A DNA stretch of 64,000 nucleotides from positions 1 to 64,000 of the forward strand of contig DATAOI010000001.1 of assembly GCA_036265815.1 (NCBI GenBank). Reading direction: 5' to 3'. Position 1 is the stretch's first letter. Each line of letters begins with the position of its first letter. A model generated the notes under the pieces. It saw only the letters and a program-made list of their open reading frames with translations. It was not told the origin of the DNA and ran no database searches. Positions 52,577 to 62,839 of this stretch are shown piece by piece. Origin of the DNA: Gemmatimonadales bacterium. GTDB lineage: Bacteria > Gemmatimonadota > Gemmatimonadetes > Gemmatimonadales > GWC2-71-9. The position numbers were made by a program, and so were the translations under genes.

Positions 52577-53654
52577 CCGGCGCGCCGAACGCCAGACGGC
52601 GCTGAGGGCGGCACTCGCGGGCGAGGGACTGGACGGCCTGCTGCTGACCCACCTCCCGAACATTCGCTACCTGACCGGATTTACCGGGTCGGCGGCGATG
52701 CTACTGGTCCGGGCCGATGCCACGATCCTCATCACCGATTTCCGCTATGCCACCCAGGCTCCCGGCGAAGCCGGCGCGGCCGCGGTGGTCGAAGTCGATC
52801 AGAAGAGCGTCTGGGAGCGACTGGGCCGGGTGCTGTCGGCGGCGCCGATGGAGACGCTCGGAATCGAAGGCCATTCGCTCACGGTGCGCGACGCCGAGCG
52901 GGTGAGCGGGCTGACTCGTGCGCGGGTGGTGCCCACGGCGGATCTGGTGGAACGCCTGCGGATGATCAAGGCGCCGGAGGAGGTCGCGGCGATCGAGTCT
53001 GCCGCCGCCCTGGCGCAGGACGCGCTGGCGGAAGTGCTCCCGAGTGTCCGGACCGGCCAGACGGAGCTGGACGTGGCCGCTGCGCTGGAAGGAGCGCTCC
53101 GGCGGCGGGGGAGCGAGTGGCATCCCTTTCCGACCATCGTGGCCTCGGGTCCGCGGTCGGCGCTCCCGCACGCCCGGACCAGCGGCCGGGTGCTGGGCCG
53201 GGGCGAGTGGCTGCTGCTCGATTTCGGCGCCCAGGTGGATGGCTACTGCGCCGATCTCACCCGGACCCTGGTGGTCGGAGCCCGCGCCGACGAGCGCCAG
53301 CGCACCATTCATGAGCTGGTGCAAACCGCTCAGCGCCGAGCGGTGGACCATCTCCGGGCCGGCATGACCGGACGGGAGGGCGACGCGCTGGCCCGTGAGG
53401 TCATCGCGGCGCGAGGCTTCGGCGACGCCTTCGGCCACTCACTGGGTCACGGCCTCGGGCTCGAGGTCCACGAGGCGCCCCGGCTGGCGCCCACAGCCGA
53501 CAGCCCCCTGCCGGAGCATGCGGTGGTCACGGTCGAGCCGGGTGTCTATCTTCCGGGCTGGGGTGGAGTGCGGCTGGAGGACGACGTCTATCTCGGTCCC
53601 GATGGTCCCCGTCGCCTGTCAGACGGGCGGACCGAGCTCGTCGAACTGGTCTAG
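52566..53654 (+). CDS. pepQ: Xaa-Pro aminopeptidase/dipeptidase (M24)
   Basis: 362 residues, GTG start within aroQ. N-terminal creatinase-like domain (YLTGFTGSAAMLLV), then the pita-bread fold with metal ligands Asp (LLLDFGAQVDGY, CADLTRT), His (GHSLGHGLGLEVHE) and Glu (VTVEPGVY, VRLEDDVY). It cleaves bonds next to proline in peptides. All five ligands are present, so it should be active. Confidence 0.9.
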   Translation: MLPDRRAERQTALRAALAGEGLDGLLLTHLPNIRYLTGFTGSAAMLLVRADATILITDFRYATQAPGEAGAAAVVEVDQKSVWERLGRVLSAAPMETLGIEGHSLTVRDAERVSGLTRARVVPTADLVERLRMIKAPEEVAAIESAAALAQDALAEVLPSVRTGQTELDVAAALEGALRRRGSEWHPFPTIVASGPRSALPHARTSGRVLGRGEWLLLDFGAQVDGYCADLTRTLVVGARADERQRTIHELVQTAQRRAVDHLRAGMTGREGDALAREVIAARGFGDAFGHSLGHGLGLEVHEAPRLAPTADSPLPEHAVVTVEPGVYLPGWGGVRLEDDVYLGPDGPRRLSDGRTELVELV

Positions 53655-53733
53655 GTCGCCGCGCCACCGCGCCCCGTTCCGCGCATGATCTCCCGTTCCG
53701 CTCGGGATGACGAACCGCACCCAGGGAGTATCA

Positions 53734-54294
53734 GTGGCGACGACGGCCGATTTCAAGAATGGGCTGGTGCTGGAGATCGACGGGCACCTGCTCCAGATGG
53801 TGTACTTCCAGCACGTGAAGCCGGGGAAAGGCGGGGCGTTCGTACGCACCAAGCTCAAGAACATCCGGACCGGGGCCGTGCTGGAGCGCACCTTCAACGC
53901 GGGTGAGCGAGTGACCGACGTCCGGCTGGAGCGGCGTCCGATCCAGTTCTCCTACGCCGACGGGCACTTCTACCACTTCATGGACCAGCAGACCTTCGAC
54001 GATATCATGCTGACCGAGGACCTCATCGGGACCGATCAGCTGCGCTACCTCAAGGAAGGCATGGAATGCGAGGGGCTGGTGCACGACGACCGGGTGATCC
54101 TGGTCGATCTGCCGTTCTTCGTCGAGCTCGCGGTCACCCGAACCGATCCAGGGGTTCGGGGTGACACCGCCACCGGGGCGACCAAACCGGCCACCCTGGA
54201 AACCGGCGCCACGGTGCAGGTCCCGCTCTTCATCGAGGAGGGCCAAGTGATCCGGGTCGATCGCCGCGAAGACAAGTACCTCACCCGCGTATGA
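53734..54294 (+). CDS. efp: Translation elongation factor P
   Basis: 186 residues. GTG 53734 is chosen over ATG 53707: GGAG sits 5 nt before it and the protein then begins MATTADFKNGLVLEIDGHLL like other EF-Ps. The loop Lys is in KPGKGGAFV; C-terminal GDTATGATKPATLETGA and IRVD are present. It relieves ribosome stalling at proline runs, useful for the Pro-rich linkers of TolA and the TPR proteins here. Whether the Lys is modified cannot be seen. Confidence 0.95.
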   Translation: MATTADFKNGLVLEIDGHLLQMVYFQHVKPGKGGAFVRTKLKNIRTGAVLERTFNAGERVTDVRLERRPIQFSYADGHFYHFMDQQTFDDIMLTEDLIGTDQLRYLKEGMECEGLVHDDRVILVDLPFFVELAVTRTDPGVRGDTATGATKPATLETGATVQVPLFIEEGQVIRVDRREDKYLTRV

Positions 54295-54818
54295 CGCCCC
54301 AGGAGATGAAGCAGTTGGCCGAGCTGCTGCAGACGGTCCCGGGCATCAAGTCGATCGAGCTCCAGGATGTGCAGGGGCTGGCGCAGCTGCTGCGCGAATC
54401 GCCCGAGATCGGGTCGATCGAAGTGAAGGGCTGGTTCGGGACCGGCGTCGTCATCACCCGTACTTCGGCGGCGCCGGCGGCCGCGCCGCCGCCCCCGGCG
54501 TACCACCCCCCGGCGCTCCCGCCTGGTCCGGCGCCGGAAGCCCGGGAGGCCTCCCGCGGGTCGGTGGTGGCCGCGCTCAAGGAGATCAAGTCCCCCATGG
54601 TCGGCACCTTCTACAAATCCCCTGAGCCTGGGGCCGAGTCCTATGTGAAGCCGGGCAGCCGGATCACTCCCGGGCAGACCGTCTGCATCATCGAGGCGAT
54701 GAAGATCATGAACGAGATCGAGGCCGAGATCGCCGGGGTCATCCGGGAGATCAGCGTGGAAGACGGGCAGCCGGTCGAGTTCGGCCAGGTGCTCTTCCGG
54801 GTCGATCCCCATGGCTGA
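54291..54818 (+). CDS. accB: Acetyl-CoA carboxylase biotin carrier protein
   Basis: 175 residues, ATG overlapping the efp stop. An N-terminal helical part and a Pro/Ala-rich linker (about 60-95) are followed by a biotinyl domain with the biotin Lys in IIEAMKIMNEIEAE and IKSPMVGTFYKSPEP. It carries CO2 between the carboxylase and transferase. Usually accC follows; here a pilT-like gene intervenes, overlapping accB by 8 bases. Confidence 0.95.
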   Translation: MTPQEMKQLAELLQTVPGIKSIELQDVQGLAQLLRESPEIGSIEVKGWFGTGVVITRTSAAPAAAPPPPAYHPPALPPGPAPEAREASRGSVVAALKEIKSPMVGTFYKSPEPGAESYVKPGSRITPGQTVCIIEAMKIMNEIEAEIAGVIREISVEDGQPVEFGQVLFRVDPHG

Positions 54819-55992
54819 GCCCGCCGGTGCGGCGCCTGCCGCCACTGCCACCTTCAACTTCAAGCAGACCATCGGCCAGATGGTCCAGAAGAACGCGTCC
54901 GACCTCCTGCTCAAGGTCGGCCGGCCGCCGACCGTGCGACTCAACGGCGAGCTGCAGTCCCTGGAAATGCCGCCGGTCAAGCCGGAGGATCTCAAGCTGC
55001 TGGCGGAGCAGGTGATGACGCCGCGGCAGGTGAAGGAGTTCGCGGAGAAGAAGGAGGCGGATTTCGCCATCGGGGTGCCGGGCGTGGGCCGCTTCCGCAC
55101 CAACATCTATCAGCAGCGCGGCACGCTGGCATTCGCCTTCCGGGCCATCCCGTACGAGGTGAAGACCATCGAAGAGCTGCACCTGCCCAAGGTGCTGGAG
55201 GAGATCGCGCTCAAGCCGCGCGGGCTGATCCTGGTTACCGGAATCACCGGCTCGGGCAAGTCAACGGCGCTGGCGGCGATGATCAATCACGTGAATCAGA
55301 ATCGCCGGGTGAACGTGATCACCATCGAAGACCCGATCGAGTTCCTCCACCGGGACGTGATGTCTAACATCTCGCAGCGCGAGGTCGGCAGCGACACGCT
55401 CTCCTTCGCCTCCGCGCTCCGGCACGTCCTCCGGCAGGACCCCGACGTGATCCTGGTGGGCGAGATCCGCGACACCGAGACCCTGGACACCGCCCTCAAG
55501 GCCGCCGATACCGGGCACCTGGTGTTCTCCACCCTCCACACCACCGACGCCACCCAGACGCTCAACCGCATCATCTCGTTCTACCCGCCCTACCAGCATC
55601 AGGAGATCCGGATGCTGCTGGCCACGGCGCTCCAGGCCGTGGTCTCGCTCCGGCTGGTGCCGCGGGCCGACGGCCGCGGGCGGGTGCCGGCCGCCGAGGT
55701 GCTGATCAACACCGCCGCGGTGGCGGACAACATCCGCGACATCGAGAAGGCCCTCAACATCCCCGACCTCATCGCCGAGGGGACGGTCTCCTACGGCATG
55801 CAGTCGTTCGACCAGTCGCTCATGCGCTGGTTCAAGGACGGGATGATCTCCTACGAGAGCGCGCTGTTCTATTCGACCAACCCGAGCGAGTTCGCCCTCC
55901 GGGTCTCGGGCGTCGACTCCGCGTCCGATCGCACCTTCACCGAGATCACCGGCGACTCGTCGGCAGCCCGCTCGCTGGACCTGACACCCTGA
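54811..55992 (+). CDS. PilT-like type IV pilus retraction ATPase
   Basis: 393 residues. Walker [10 protein letters not shown], Asp box [10 protein letters not shown], Walker B-like [12 protein letters not shown], His box [12 protein letters not shown]. The retraction-type AIRNLIRE motif appears as IPDLIAEG near the end. The first part binds as [11 protein letters not shown]. It is an oligomeric motor for pilus disassembly, DNA uptake or twitching. No pilus genes are nearby. It lies between accB and accC and overlaps both. Confidence 0.88.
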   Translation: MAEPAGAAPAATATFNFKQTIGQMVQKNASDLLLKVGRPPTVRLNGELQSLEMPPVKPEDLKLLAEQVMTPRQVKEFAEKKEADFAIGVPGVGRFRTNIYQQRGTLAFAFRAIPYEVKTIEELHLPKVLEEIALKPRGLILVTGITGSGKSTALAAMINHVNQNRRVNVITIEDPIEFLHRDVMSNISQREVGSDTLSFASALRHVLRQDPDVILVGEIRDTETLDTALKAADTGHLVFSTLHTTDATQTLNRIISFYPPYQHQEIRMLLATALQAVVSLRLVPRADGRGRVPAAEVLINTAAVADNIRDIEKALNIPDLIAEGTVSYGMQSFDQSLMRWFKDGMISYESALFYSTNPSEFALRVSGVDSASDRTFTEITGDSSAARSLDLTP

Positions 55993-57350
55993 TGTTCCGG
56001 AAGGTATTGATCGCGAACCGCGGGGAGATCGCCTTGCGGGTCATTCGCGCGTGCCGCGAGCTCGGCATCGAGACGGTGGCCGTGTACAGCGAGGCCGACC
56101 GCGAATCGCTGCACGTGCGCTTCGCCGATGACGACGTGTGCATCGGCCCGCCGCCGAGCCGGGCGTCCTACCTGCGGATCCCCCACCTGATCGCCGCCGC
56201 CGAGATCACCGGGGCGGACGCCATCCACCCGGGTTACGGCTTCCTGGCGGAGAACGCCGAGTTCGCCGACACCTGCCGCGCGTCCAACATCACCTTCATC
56301 GGCCCCACCGGCGACCAGATCCGGCAGATGGGCGACAAGGCCACGGCCCGCCGGCTGGCGCAGGAGGCCACCGTTCCCACGGTGCCCGGGTCTCCCGGCA
56401 CGATCGACGACCCGGACGACGCCCTGTTGTTCGCCACCCAGATCGGCTTCCCGGTGATCATCAAGGCGACCGCCGGCGGCGGCGGCAAAGGGATGCGGAT
56501 CGCGCCGGACCCGGAGAGCTTCAGTCAGCTGTTCGGCCTGGCGCAGAACGAGGCGCTCTCCGCGTTCGGCAACGGTGCGGTCTACGTGGAGAAATATCTG
56601 GAGCACCCGCGGCACGTCGAGATCCAGGTCATGGGCGACGCGTTCGGCAGAGTGGTCCATCTGGGCGAGCGCGACTGCTCCATTCAGCGGCGGCATCAGA
56701 AGCTGGTCGAGGAGAGTCCCAGCCCGGCGCTCGACATGGAGCTGCGCGGACGCATGGGCGATGCCGCCGTGGCGCTGGCCTCCAACATCGGCTACTGTGG
56801 GGCGGGCACGATCGAGTTCCTGCTCGATACCGACGGGCAGTTCTATTTCATGGAGATGAACACCCGGATCCAAGTGGAGCACCCGGTCACCGAGATGGTG
56901 ACCAGCTTCGACCTGGTCAAGGAGCAGATCCGGGTGGCCGCGGGCGAGCCGATCGGATTCCAGGGCGACGGGCGCCGGCTGCGCGGGCACGCCATCGAGT
57001 GCCGGATCAACGCCGAGGATCCCTACCGCGGCTTCCAGCCGTCGCCGGGGCTGATCACGGCGTACCATCCGCCGGGCGGCCCCGGAGTCCGGGTCGATAC
57101 CCACGTCTATGCGGGCTATGCGGTGCCGCCGTACTACGACTCGCTGCTGGCCAAGGTCATCGTGCACGGCAACGATCGCGCGGAGGCGCTGACCCGGATG
57201 GGTCAGGCGCTCGACAGCTTCATCCTCGAGGGTGTGACCACCACGATTCCCTTTCTCGCCCGGGTGATCCGCCACCCTGACTTCGTGGCCGGCGCGGTGG
57301 ACACCCGATTCCTCGAGCGGGAGCCGCAGCTGCTCAGACCAGAGACATGA
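55992..57350 (+). CDS. accC: Acetyl-CoA carboxylase biotin carboxylase
   Basis: 452 residues. ATP-grasp fold: [81 protein letters not shown] and the N-terminal/central catalytic residues. It carboxylates the biotin of AccB, starting fatty-acid synthesis. The ATG overlaps the pilT-like stop by one base (TGATG). Confidence 0.96.
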   Translation: MFRKVLIANRGEIALRVIRACRELGIETVAVYSEADRESLHVRFADDDVCIGPPPSRASYLRIPHLIAAAEITGADAIHPGYGFLAENAEFADTCRASNITFIGPTGDQIRQMGDKATARRLAQEATVPTVPGSPGTIDDPDDALLFATQIGFPVIIKATAGGGGKGMRIAPDPESFSQLFGLAQNEALSAFGNGAVYVEKYLEHPRHVEIQVMGDAFGRVVHLGERDCSIQRRHQKLVEESPSPALDMELRGRMGDAAVALASNIGYCGAGTIEFLLDTDGQFYFMEMNTRIQVEHPVTEMVTSFDLVKEQIRVAAGEPIGFQGDGRRLRGHAIECRINAEDPYRGFQPSPGLITAYHPPGGPGVRVDTHVYAGYAVPPYYDSLLAKVIVHGNDRAEALTRMGQALDSFILEGVTTTIPFLARVIRHPDFVAGAVDTRFLEREPQLLRPET

Positions 57351-58090
57351 GGCTCGACGTCCTCTTCACTCCAGTCGGACTGATCCCCGCCGAGGTGCAG
57401 GGCCGGACCGTGTTCGTGCTGGACATCCTCCGCGCCACCACCGCGATGTGCGCGGCGCTGACCCGCGGCGCCAAGGCGATGATCCCGGTGGCATCCACCG
57501 AGGAGGCGCTCCGCCTGGCACAGACCATCGGGAGCGCGGACGTGCTGCTCGCGGGAGAGAAGAACTGCGTGCGGATTCCCGGCTTTCACCTGGGGAACAG
57601 CCCGCTGGAGATGACCGAGTCCGCGGTGCGGGGGAAGACCATCATCATCACCACCACCAACGGGACCAAGGCCCTGCTCGCCTGCCAGGGCGCGGCCGCC
57701 GTCTACCCCGCGTGTGCCGCTAATCTGAGCCTGGCCGCGGAGAAGGCGCGCGAGGCCCTGGAGCGCGATGGCGACCTGCTGGTGGTATGTGCGGGTCGGG
57801 ACGGCGCCTTCTCGCTGGATGACGCCTACTGCGCCGGCAGGCTGGTGGCCGCGGTGCTGGGCGACCGGCGACCCCGGCGGTGGTTGAGCGACGCGGGCAT
57901 CGCCAGCCTCGACCTGGTGCGCCGGTACGGCGACAACTGGGAGCGCCCGCTGGCCTACAGCCGGGCCGGCCGGGAGCTGATCAAGCTGGGCTTTCGGGAC
58001 GACGTCGTCGACGCGGCCCACCTCGACGCCTACCCGGTCCTGCCGTATTTCCACGAACGCCGGGTGACGCTCGCGCCAGTGCCGGTATGA
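57347..58090 (+). CDS. comB: 2-phosphosulfolactate phosphatase family protein
   Basis: 247 residues, ATGA overlap with accC. ComB motifs: [17 protein letters not shown] and [12 protein letters not shown]. ComB removes phosphate from phosphosulfolactate in sulfolactate/coenzyme M synthesis; bacterial members may use another substrate, and no other coenzyme M genes are seen. It overlaps ftsK by four bases. Confidence 0.85.
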   Translation: MRLDVLFTPVGLIPAEVQGRTVFVLDILRATTAMCAALTRGAKAMIPVASTEEALRLAQTIGSADVLLAGEKNCVRIPGFHLGNSPLEMTESAVRGKTIIITTTNGTKALLACQGAAAVYPACAANLSLAAEKAREALERDGDLLVVCAGRDGAFSLDDAYCAGRLVAAVLGDRRPRRWLSDAGIASLDLVRRYGDNWERPLAYSRAGRELIKLGFRDDVVDAAHLDAYPVLPYFHERRVTLAPVPV

Positions 58091-60360
58091 CGACCGAGAA
58101 CGGCCGCCCAGCGGGCGGAGTGCAGCGGAGACGGTTCGGCGCGGTCACCGCGCTGGTGATCGGTCTGTTCGTCGGGCTCACCCTGCTGCCTCTGTCGGTG
58201 ACCGGGCCCATCGGGCACGCGCTGGGCGCGACGCTCTGGCGGGTGCTGGGTGCCGGCGCGCTGGGCATTCCGGTGCTCGGGATCGCGCTCGCGCTGGCCG
58301 GCTTCGAGCGGCTCGGCACGCTGGACATGAAGCGCGCGGCGTTCCTCATCGTCGGTCTCAGCGTGCTGCTCCCCTACCTGGTCGGAGTCCTCCTGCACGT
58401 CAGCGTCCGCGACCTCGACAATCAGCGACTGCTCGGCCGAATGGTGGGCGTGGTGCCGGGCTTCTTCGCGGTGGAGATCCCCATGGGCGTCGGCACCGCG
58501 GGCGCCGTCCTGGTGGGCTTCCTGGCGCTCACCGCACTCACCCTCGCGACGTTCGCTTGGCACCCGCTGCAGCCGCTAGAACGGAAGCCGGAGTCGCCGT
58601 TCACGCCGGGCACCACTGGCAGCAATGCCGAGGGTCGCGCACGCAAGGCACCGGCCTCGGCGGCCAAGGGAGAGGAAGACCCACCGGCGCTGCCCCGGGC
58701 CGATGGGCCGGTCAAGCCAGCCGCGGCTCGCGGCGATGGGAAGACCGGAAGGCTCAAGCCTGGCAAGCGGCCAGACCCGAGACGGGCTCCCGGGCAGAAG
58801 GAGCTCGGCCCGGTCTGGGACGTCGAGCTGCTGGAGGCGCCGCGTGCCAAGGCAGTGGATGCCGGCGAGGCCGAGCTCGACGTGCTGCAGGAGCGGCTCG
58901 AGTCCACCCTGGCGGAGTTCAAGGTCGAGGGCGACGTGGCGGGCCGGACCACCGGACCAGTGGTGACCCAGTACGGCGTTCGACTCCGGGCCGGAGTCAA
59001 GATGAACCGCCTGGTCACCCTGGCCGACGACCTCGCGCTCAAGATGAGCGCGCGCTCGATCCGGGTCGCCCGGATTCCCGGGCGCGACATGGTCGGCGTC
59101 GAAGTGCCCAACCCGAAATCGCGCGTGGTGCTGCTGCGCGAGCTGCTGGAAGACGAGCAGTGGAGCGGCGAGGAGCGGCTCCTGCCGGTAGCGCTGGGGC
59201 TCGACCTCGAGGGCCGCCCGGTCATCGCGGATCTGGCCAAGATGCCGCACCTGCTCATCGCGGGCGCCACCGGCACCGGCAAGTCGGTCGGAATCAACGC
59301 CATCATCACCTCGCTGATCTACCACTACCAGCACAAGGAAGATCTCCGCCTGCTGATGATCGATCCCAAGATGGTGGAGCTGTCGATGTACAAGGACCTC
59401 CCCCACTTGCGGCACCCGGTCGTCACCAACAACAAGGAGGCCGCGCGGGTCCTCAAGTGGGCTGTCGGTGAGATGGAGCGCCGCTACGTTCTGCTGGAGG
59501 CCAACGGTGCCCGCAATCTCAGCGACTTCAACCGCAAGGTCCTGGAGGGCAAGCCGCTCCGGAATCCGGTGCCGCGCCGGGTGACCCTCACCGACATCGT
59601 AGCCGAGCCGCCCGACACCCCGCCGCCGGCGCCGGTGGGTGACACCTACACCGAAGGGAAGCTGCCGCTCATCGTCGTGGTGGTCGACGAGCTGGCCGAC
59701 CTGATGATGACGGTGCAGACAGAGGTCGAAACGCCGCTGGCCCGGCTGGCGCAGAAGGCACGCGCCGTTGGGCTCCACCTCATCCTGGCCACCCAGCGCC
59801 CCTCGGTGAATGTCATCACCGGTCTCATCAAGGCGAACTTTCCCAGCCGGATCGCTTTCCGGGTCGCCTCCAAGGTGGACAGCCGCACCATCCTGGACCA
59901 GAACGGCTCGGAGGCGCTGCTGGGGAAAGGCGACATGCTGTTTCTCGAGCCGGGCAAGAGCGACCCGATGCGGCTGCAGGGCGCGTACATCTCCACCGAG
60001 GAGAGCGAGCGCATCATGGAGCGGTACCGCCAGTGGCGCGAGGAACGGGACCACCGGGGGATGGCGGAGCTGGCGGAGAGCAACATCCTCGACGAGGTGC
60101 CGGAGGCCGAAGGGGAAGGAGGCGACGAGGCCACCGACCCCGGGGAGCGTGACCCGCAGTTCAAGGACGCCGCCATCGCCTGCGTGCAGAACCAGGGCGG
60201 CTCGACCTCGCTGCTGCAGCGGAAGCTGGGTATCGGCTACGGGCGGGCAGCGCGGATCATGGACCAACTCGAGGAGGCCGGCATCCTGGGCCCCGCCAAC
60301 GGAAGCAAGCCGCGGGATGTGCGGATCGGGATCGAGCAGATCGACGAATACTGCCGGTGA
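58087..60360 (+). CDS. ftsK: FtsK/SpoIIIE family DNA translocase
   Basis: 757 residues from ATG 58087. Four membrane segments in the first about 160 residues, a Pro/Lys/Ala-rich linker, then the alpha/beta motor with Walker A GATGTGKSVG, Walker B LIVVVVDELADLMM, and the C-terminal gamma winged helix (GGSTSLLQRKLGIGYGRAARIMDQ) that reads KOPS-like orientation sites. It pumps chromosomes at the division septum. The linker is short compared with E. coli FtsK. Confidence 0.94.
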   Translation: MTTENGRPAGGVQRRRFGAVTALVIGLFVGLTLLPLSVTGPIGHALGATLWRVLGAGALGIPVLGIALALAGFERLGTLDMKRAAFLIVGLSVLLPYLVGVLLHVSVRDLDNQRLLGRMVGVVPGFFAVEIPMGVGTAGAVLVGFLALTALTLATFAWHPLQPLERKPESPFTPGTTGSNAEGRARKAPASAAKGEEDPPALPRADGPVKPAAARGDGKTGRLKPGKRPDPRRAPGQKELGPVWDVELLEAPRAKAVDAGEAELDVLQERLESTLAEFKVEGDVAGRTTGPVVTQYGVRLRAGVKMNRLVTLADDLALKMSARSIRVARIPGRDMVGVEVPNPKSRVVLLRELLEDEQWSGEERLLPVALGLDLEGRPVIADLAKMPHLLIAGATGTGKSVGINAIITSLIYHYQHKEDLRLLMIDPKMVELSMYKDLPHLRHPVVTNNKEAARVLKWAVGEMERRYVLLEANGARNLSDFNRKVLEGKPLRNPVPRRVTLTDIVAEPPDTPPPAPVGDTYTEGKLPLIVVVVDELADLMMTVQTEVETPLARLAQKARAVGLHLILATQRPSVNVITGLIKANFPSRIAFRVASKVDSRTILDQNGSEALLGKGDMLFLEPGKSDPMRLQGAYISTEESERIMERYRQWREERDHRGMAELAESNILDEVPEAEGEGGDEATDPGERDPQFKDAAIACVQNQGGSTSLLQRKLGIGYGRAARIMDQLEEAGILGPANGSKPRDVRIGIEQIDEYCR

Positions 60361-60471
60361 ACGACATGGCCTGAGGGGTGCCCCGCCGACTCAAGGCGCA
60401 CGCGATCGGTGGCACGCCTTCTCCTTCCAACGACCACGACTCGAATCCAGCGGTAGCGTCCGGACGTCCTC

Positions 60472-60500
60472 AGCGCCGGTCGACCGTTCCGGCGCTTTGT
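60472..60500 (+). terminator. Small hairpin after ftsK
   Basis: AGCGCCGG (60472-60479) pairs with CCGGCGCT (60489-60496), followed by TTG. Weak terminator candidate in the 199-bp gap before the YraN-family gene; the rest of the gap holds no recognisable gene. Confidence 0.35.
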
Positions 60501-60559
60501 GGCCCCCTTCCTCACCGGAATGGTGGCGCCCCCACCGCCGCTCGCCGATACCGTGCACC

Positions 60560-60961
60560 ATGCGACCCACCCGACGCTTCACCCCGACCTCGCAATGGGA
60601 AGACGCACGTCAGCGGCGGGGGCTCTGGGGGGAACGAATCGCGATGGCGTTCCTCACCAGCTGCGGGTGGCACATCGAAGGGCATCGTTTCCGCTTGGGC
60701 CGTCACGACGTGGACGTGGTGGCGCGGCGCGGTTCACTGGTGGCGTTCGTGGAGGTGAAGGCGCGTGGCTCCCTGCTGTGCGGCATCCCCCAGGAGAGCG
60801 TCCGCTGGCAGAAGCGGCGCATCCTCGGCAAGGTCGCGGCGCTCTGGCAGGTGCGCCACGGCCGCCCGAACGACGAGTACCGGTTCGACGTCATCGCCAT
60901 TCAGTTCCGGGCGGGTGGCGGGTACGCCATTGAGCACCTGGAGGATGCGTGGCGTCTTTGA
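60560..60961 (+). CDS. YraN/UPF0102 family nuclease-like protein
   Basis: 133 residues from ATG 60560. It has the family's restriction-like core: RRGLWGERIAMAFL, HDVDVVARRGSLVAFVEVKA (Asp...Glu-x-Lys metal site), and FDVIAIQF at the end. The usual GEIDLIA appears as HDVDVVA. The function is unresolved, probably DNA processing. It lies right before recA. Confidence 0.88.
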   Translation: MRPTRRFTPTSQWEDARQRRGLWGERIAMAFLTSCGWHIEGHRFRLGRHDVDVVARRGSLVAFVEVKARGSLLCGIPQESVRWQKRRILGKVAALWQVRHGRPNDEYRFDVIAIQFRAGGGYAIEHLEDAWRL

Positions 60962-60999
60962 GGCTTTCTGGTGGAGCAAAACAAGTCACATATCTACTC

Positions 61000-61028
61000 T
61001 TGATTCGGCTCCTTTTCGGTATTAGGTT
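61000..61028 (+). promoter_or_regulatory. Candidate recA promoter
   Basis: TTGATT (61000-61005), 17 bp, TAGGTT (61023-61028). The leader is about 50 nt with AGAGGA before the ATG. A direct repeat GGTGKAGCAAAAY flanks it at 60970-60982 and 61044-61056. No standard LexA box was seen. Confidence 0.4.
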
Positions 61029-61084
61029 CAAGGCAGGTATTCCGGTGTAGCAAAATCAGCCACTACAACACATCAGAGGATACA

Positions 61085-62134
61085 ATGGCCGCAGAAGAGA
61101 CCCGGCTCGATGCCGATCGCCGGAAGGCCCTCGGGCTCGCCATCTCCCAGATCGAGAAGCAGCTCGGTAAGGGCTCCATCATGCGGATGGGCAGCGAGTC
61201 GCCCCGGGTGAAGGTGGCTGCCATCCCCACCGGCGCCATCAACCTGGATGCCGCCACCGGCGTCGGCGGCATTCCCCGCGGCCGCATCACCGAGATCTAC
61301 GGGCCCGAATCGTCGGGCAAGACCACTCTCACCCTGCATCTGGCGGCCAACGTGCAGCGGATGGGCGGCGTCGCCGCCTACGTGGACGCGGAGCACGCGC
61401 TCGACATCGAATACGCCAAGAAGCTCGGCGTCGACATCGAGAACCTGCTGGTCTCCCAGCCCGATACCGGCGAGCAGGCGCTGGAGATCGTGGAGATCCT
61501 GGTGCGCTCGGGTGCGGTGGACATCGTCGTCATCGACTCGGTGGCGGCACTGGTGCCCAAGGCCGAAATCGAGGGCGAGATGGGTGACAGCCACGTCGGG
61601 CTCCAGGCCCGCCTCATGAGCCAGGCGCTCCGCAAGCTCGCGGGGGCCATCAACCGGTCCAACTGCGCGGTGGTGTTCATCAACCAGCTGCGGGAGAAGA
61701 TCGGGGTCATGTTCGGCAACCCGGAGACCACCACCGGCGGCAAGGCCCTCAAGTTCTACGCTTCCCTGCGGCTCGACATTCGCCGGATCGGTCCGGTCAA
61801 GGAGCGCGAAGCGGTCATCGGGAACCACGTGCGGGTGAAGGTGGTGAAGAACAAGGTCGCGCCGCCGTTCCGCCAGGCCGAGTTCGACATCATGTTCGAC
61901 GAGGGGATCAGCCACACCTCGCTGCTGGTCGATCTCGCCTCCGAGGCCAACATCATTCAGAAATCTGGCGCCTGGTACTCCTACGGCGATCAGCGGATCG
62001 GCCAGGGACGGGAGAACGCCAAGCTCTTCCTGCGCGACAATCCGCCGCTCATGGCCGAGGTCGAGGGGAAGGTGAAGGAACTCCTCGGCATGCATGCGGT
62101 GGCGAGCGCGGCGCGGGGAGACGACGAGGAGTGA
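61085..62134 (+). CDS. recA: Recombinase RecA
   Basis: 349 residues. Walker [32 protein letters not shown]-binding loops L1/L2 ([39 protein letters not shown]). Full length. It forms filaments on single-stranded DNA for strand exchange and SOS signalling. The RBS AGAGGA is well spaced. The stop overlaps recX. Confidence 0.98.
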   Translation: MAAEETRLDADRRKALGLAISQIEKQLGKGSIMRMGSESPRVKVAAIPTGAINLDAATGVGGIPRGRITEIYGPESSGKTTLTLHLAANVQRMGGVAAYVDAEHALDIEYAKKLGVDIENLLVSQPDTGEQALEIVEILVRSGAVDIVVIDSVAALVPKAEIEGEMGDSHVGLQARLMSQALRKLAGAINRSNCAVVFINQLREKIGVMFGNPETTTGGKALKFYASLRLDIRRIGPVKEREAVIGNHVRVKVVKNKVAPPFRQAEFDIMFDEGISHTSLLVDLASEANIIQKSGAWYSYGDQRIGQGRENAKLFLRDNPPLMAEVEGKVKELLGMHAVASAARGDDEE

Positions 62135-62763
62135 CCCTGCCGATCATCACCGCCGTCGAGCCGGATCCCCGCCGGCCAGGCACGGTCCGCCTCGCCATCG
62201 ACGGCGTGAAGTTCGGGGCCGTACCGCGGGAGTTCGCTTCCGCGGCCGGCCTCGCGGTGGGGAAGCCGGTAGTTCCGGAGCTGCAACCGCGTCTGACCCA
62301 GGCGGCGGATGCGGAGGCGGCGTTTCACACGGTGCTCCGCGCACTGGAGCGACGCTCGTTCGCCCGGCGAGACCTGGAGCGACGGCTGCTGCGGAAGGGT
62401 CATCCTCGTCCGGCCGTCGAGGCGGCATTGGCCCGTGGGGCGGAAATGGGCTTGCTGGAGGATGGGGCGTTCGCGCGGGACTTCGTGCGCACCCGCGCCG
62501 CGCGCGGCCGGGGTCCCGGCCGCCTGATGCGCGATCTCCTGGCCATGGGAGTCGACCGCGGCCACATCGACCGCGCGCTCGCGGCCGAGTGGCCGGAGGG
62601 GGCCGATCGCACCAGGGTGCCGCAGGCGCTGGCTGCCAAGCGGGCCGCCCAGCTGGGCGATCTGCCGCGGCCGGTCAAGCGCCGCCGCATTCTCGCCTAT
62701 CTCGCGCGCCGTGGCTTCACCGGGCACGACATCTCCGACATCGTCGCTAAGGTGGTGGCCTGA
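62131..62763 (+). CDS. recX: RecA regulator RecX
   Basis: 210 residues, GTG overlapping the recA stop. Helical RecX repeats: [40 protein letters not shown] and [20 protein letters not shown]. RecX limits RecA filament growth. The recA-recX-alaS order is common in bacteria. Confidence 0.9.
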   Translation: MTLPIITAVEPDPRRPGTVRLAIDGVKFGAVPREFASAAGLAVGKPVVPELQPRLTQAADAEAAFHTVLRALERRSFARRDLERRLLRKGHPRPAVEAALARGAEMGLLEDGAFARDFVRTRAARGRGPGRLMRDLLAMGVDRGHIDRALAAEWPEGADRTRVPQALAAKRAAQLGDLPRPVKRRRILAYLARRGFTGHDISDIVAKVVA

Positions 62764-62825
62764 TCGCCTCGCCGGGCCGACCGCGCATCCCACCGCCGCC
62801 CATGGCCCGTAGGTGCTGGTGCCTC

Positions 62826-62831
62826 TATATT
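62826..62831 (+). promoter_or_regulatory. -10 box of alaS, probably leaderless
   Basis: TATATT ends 8 nt before ATG 62840, so the message would start at or within 2 nt of the codon. No RBS is present. It is the same word as upstream of uvrB. Confidence 0.45.
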
Positions 62832-62839
62832 TTGTCTCC

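Noticed and set aside
53707-53733. Upstream ATG 53707 for EF-P
   Set aside because: It would add nine non-homologous residues; GTG 53734 has a good RBS and family start.
60361-60559. Possible gene between ftsK and the YraN-family gene
   Set aside because: Only short frames without motifs, RBS or homology were visible.
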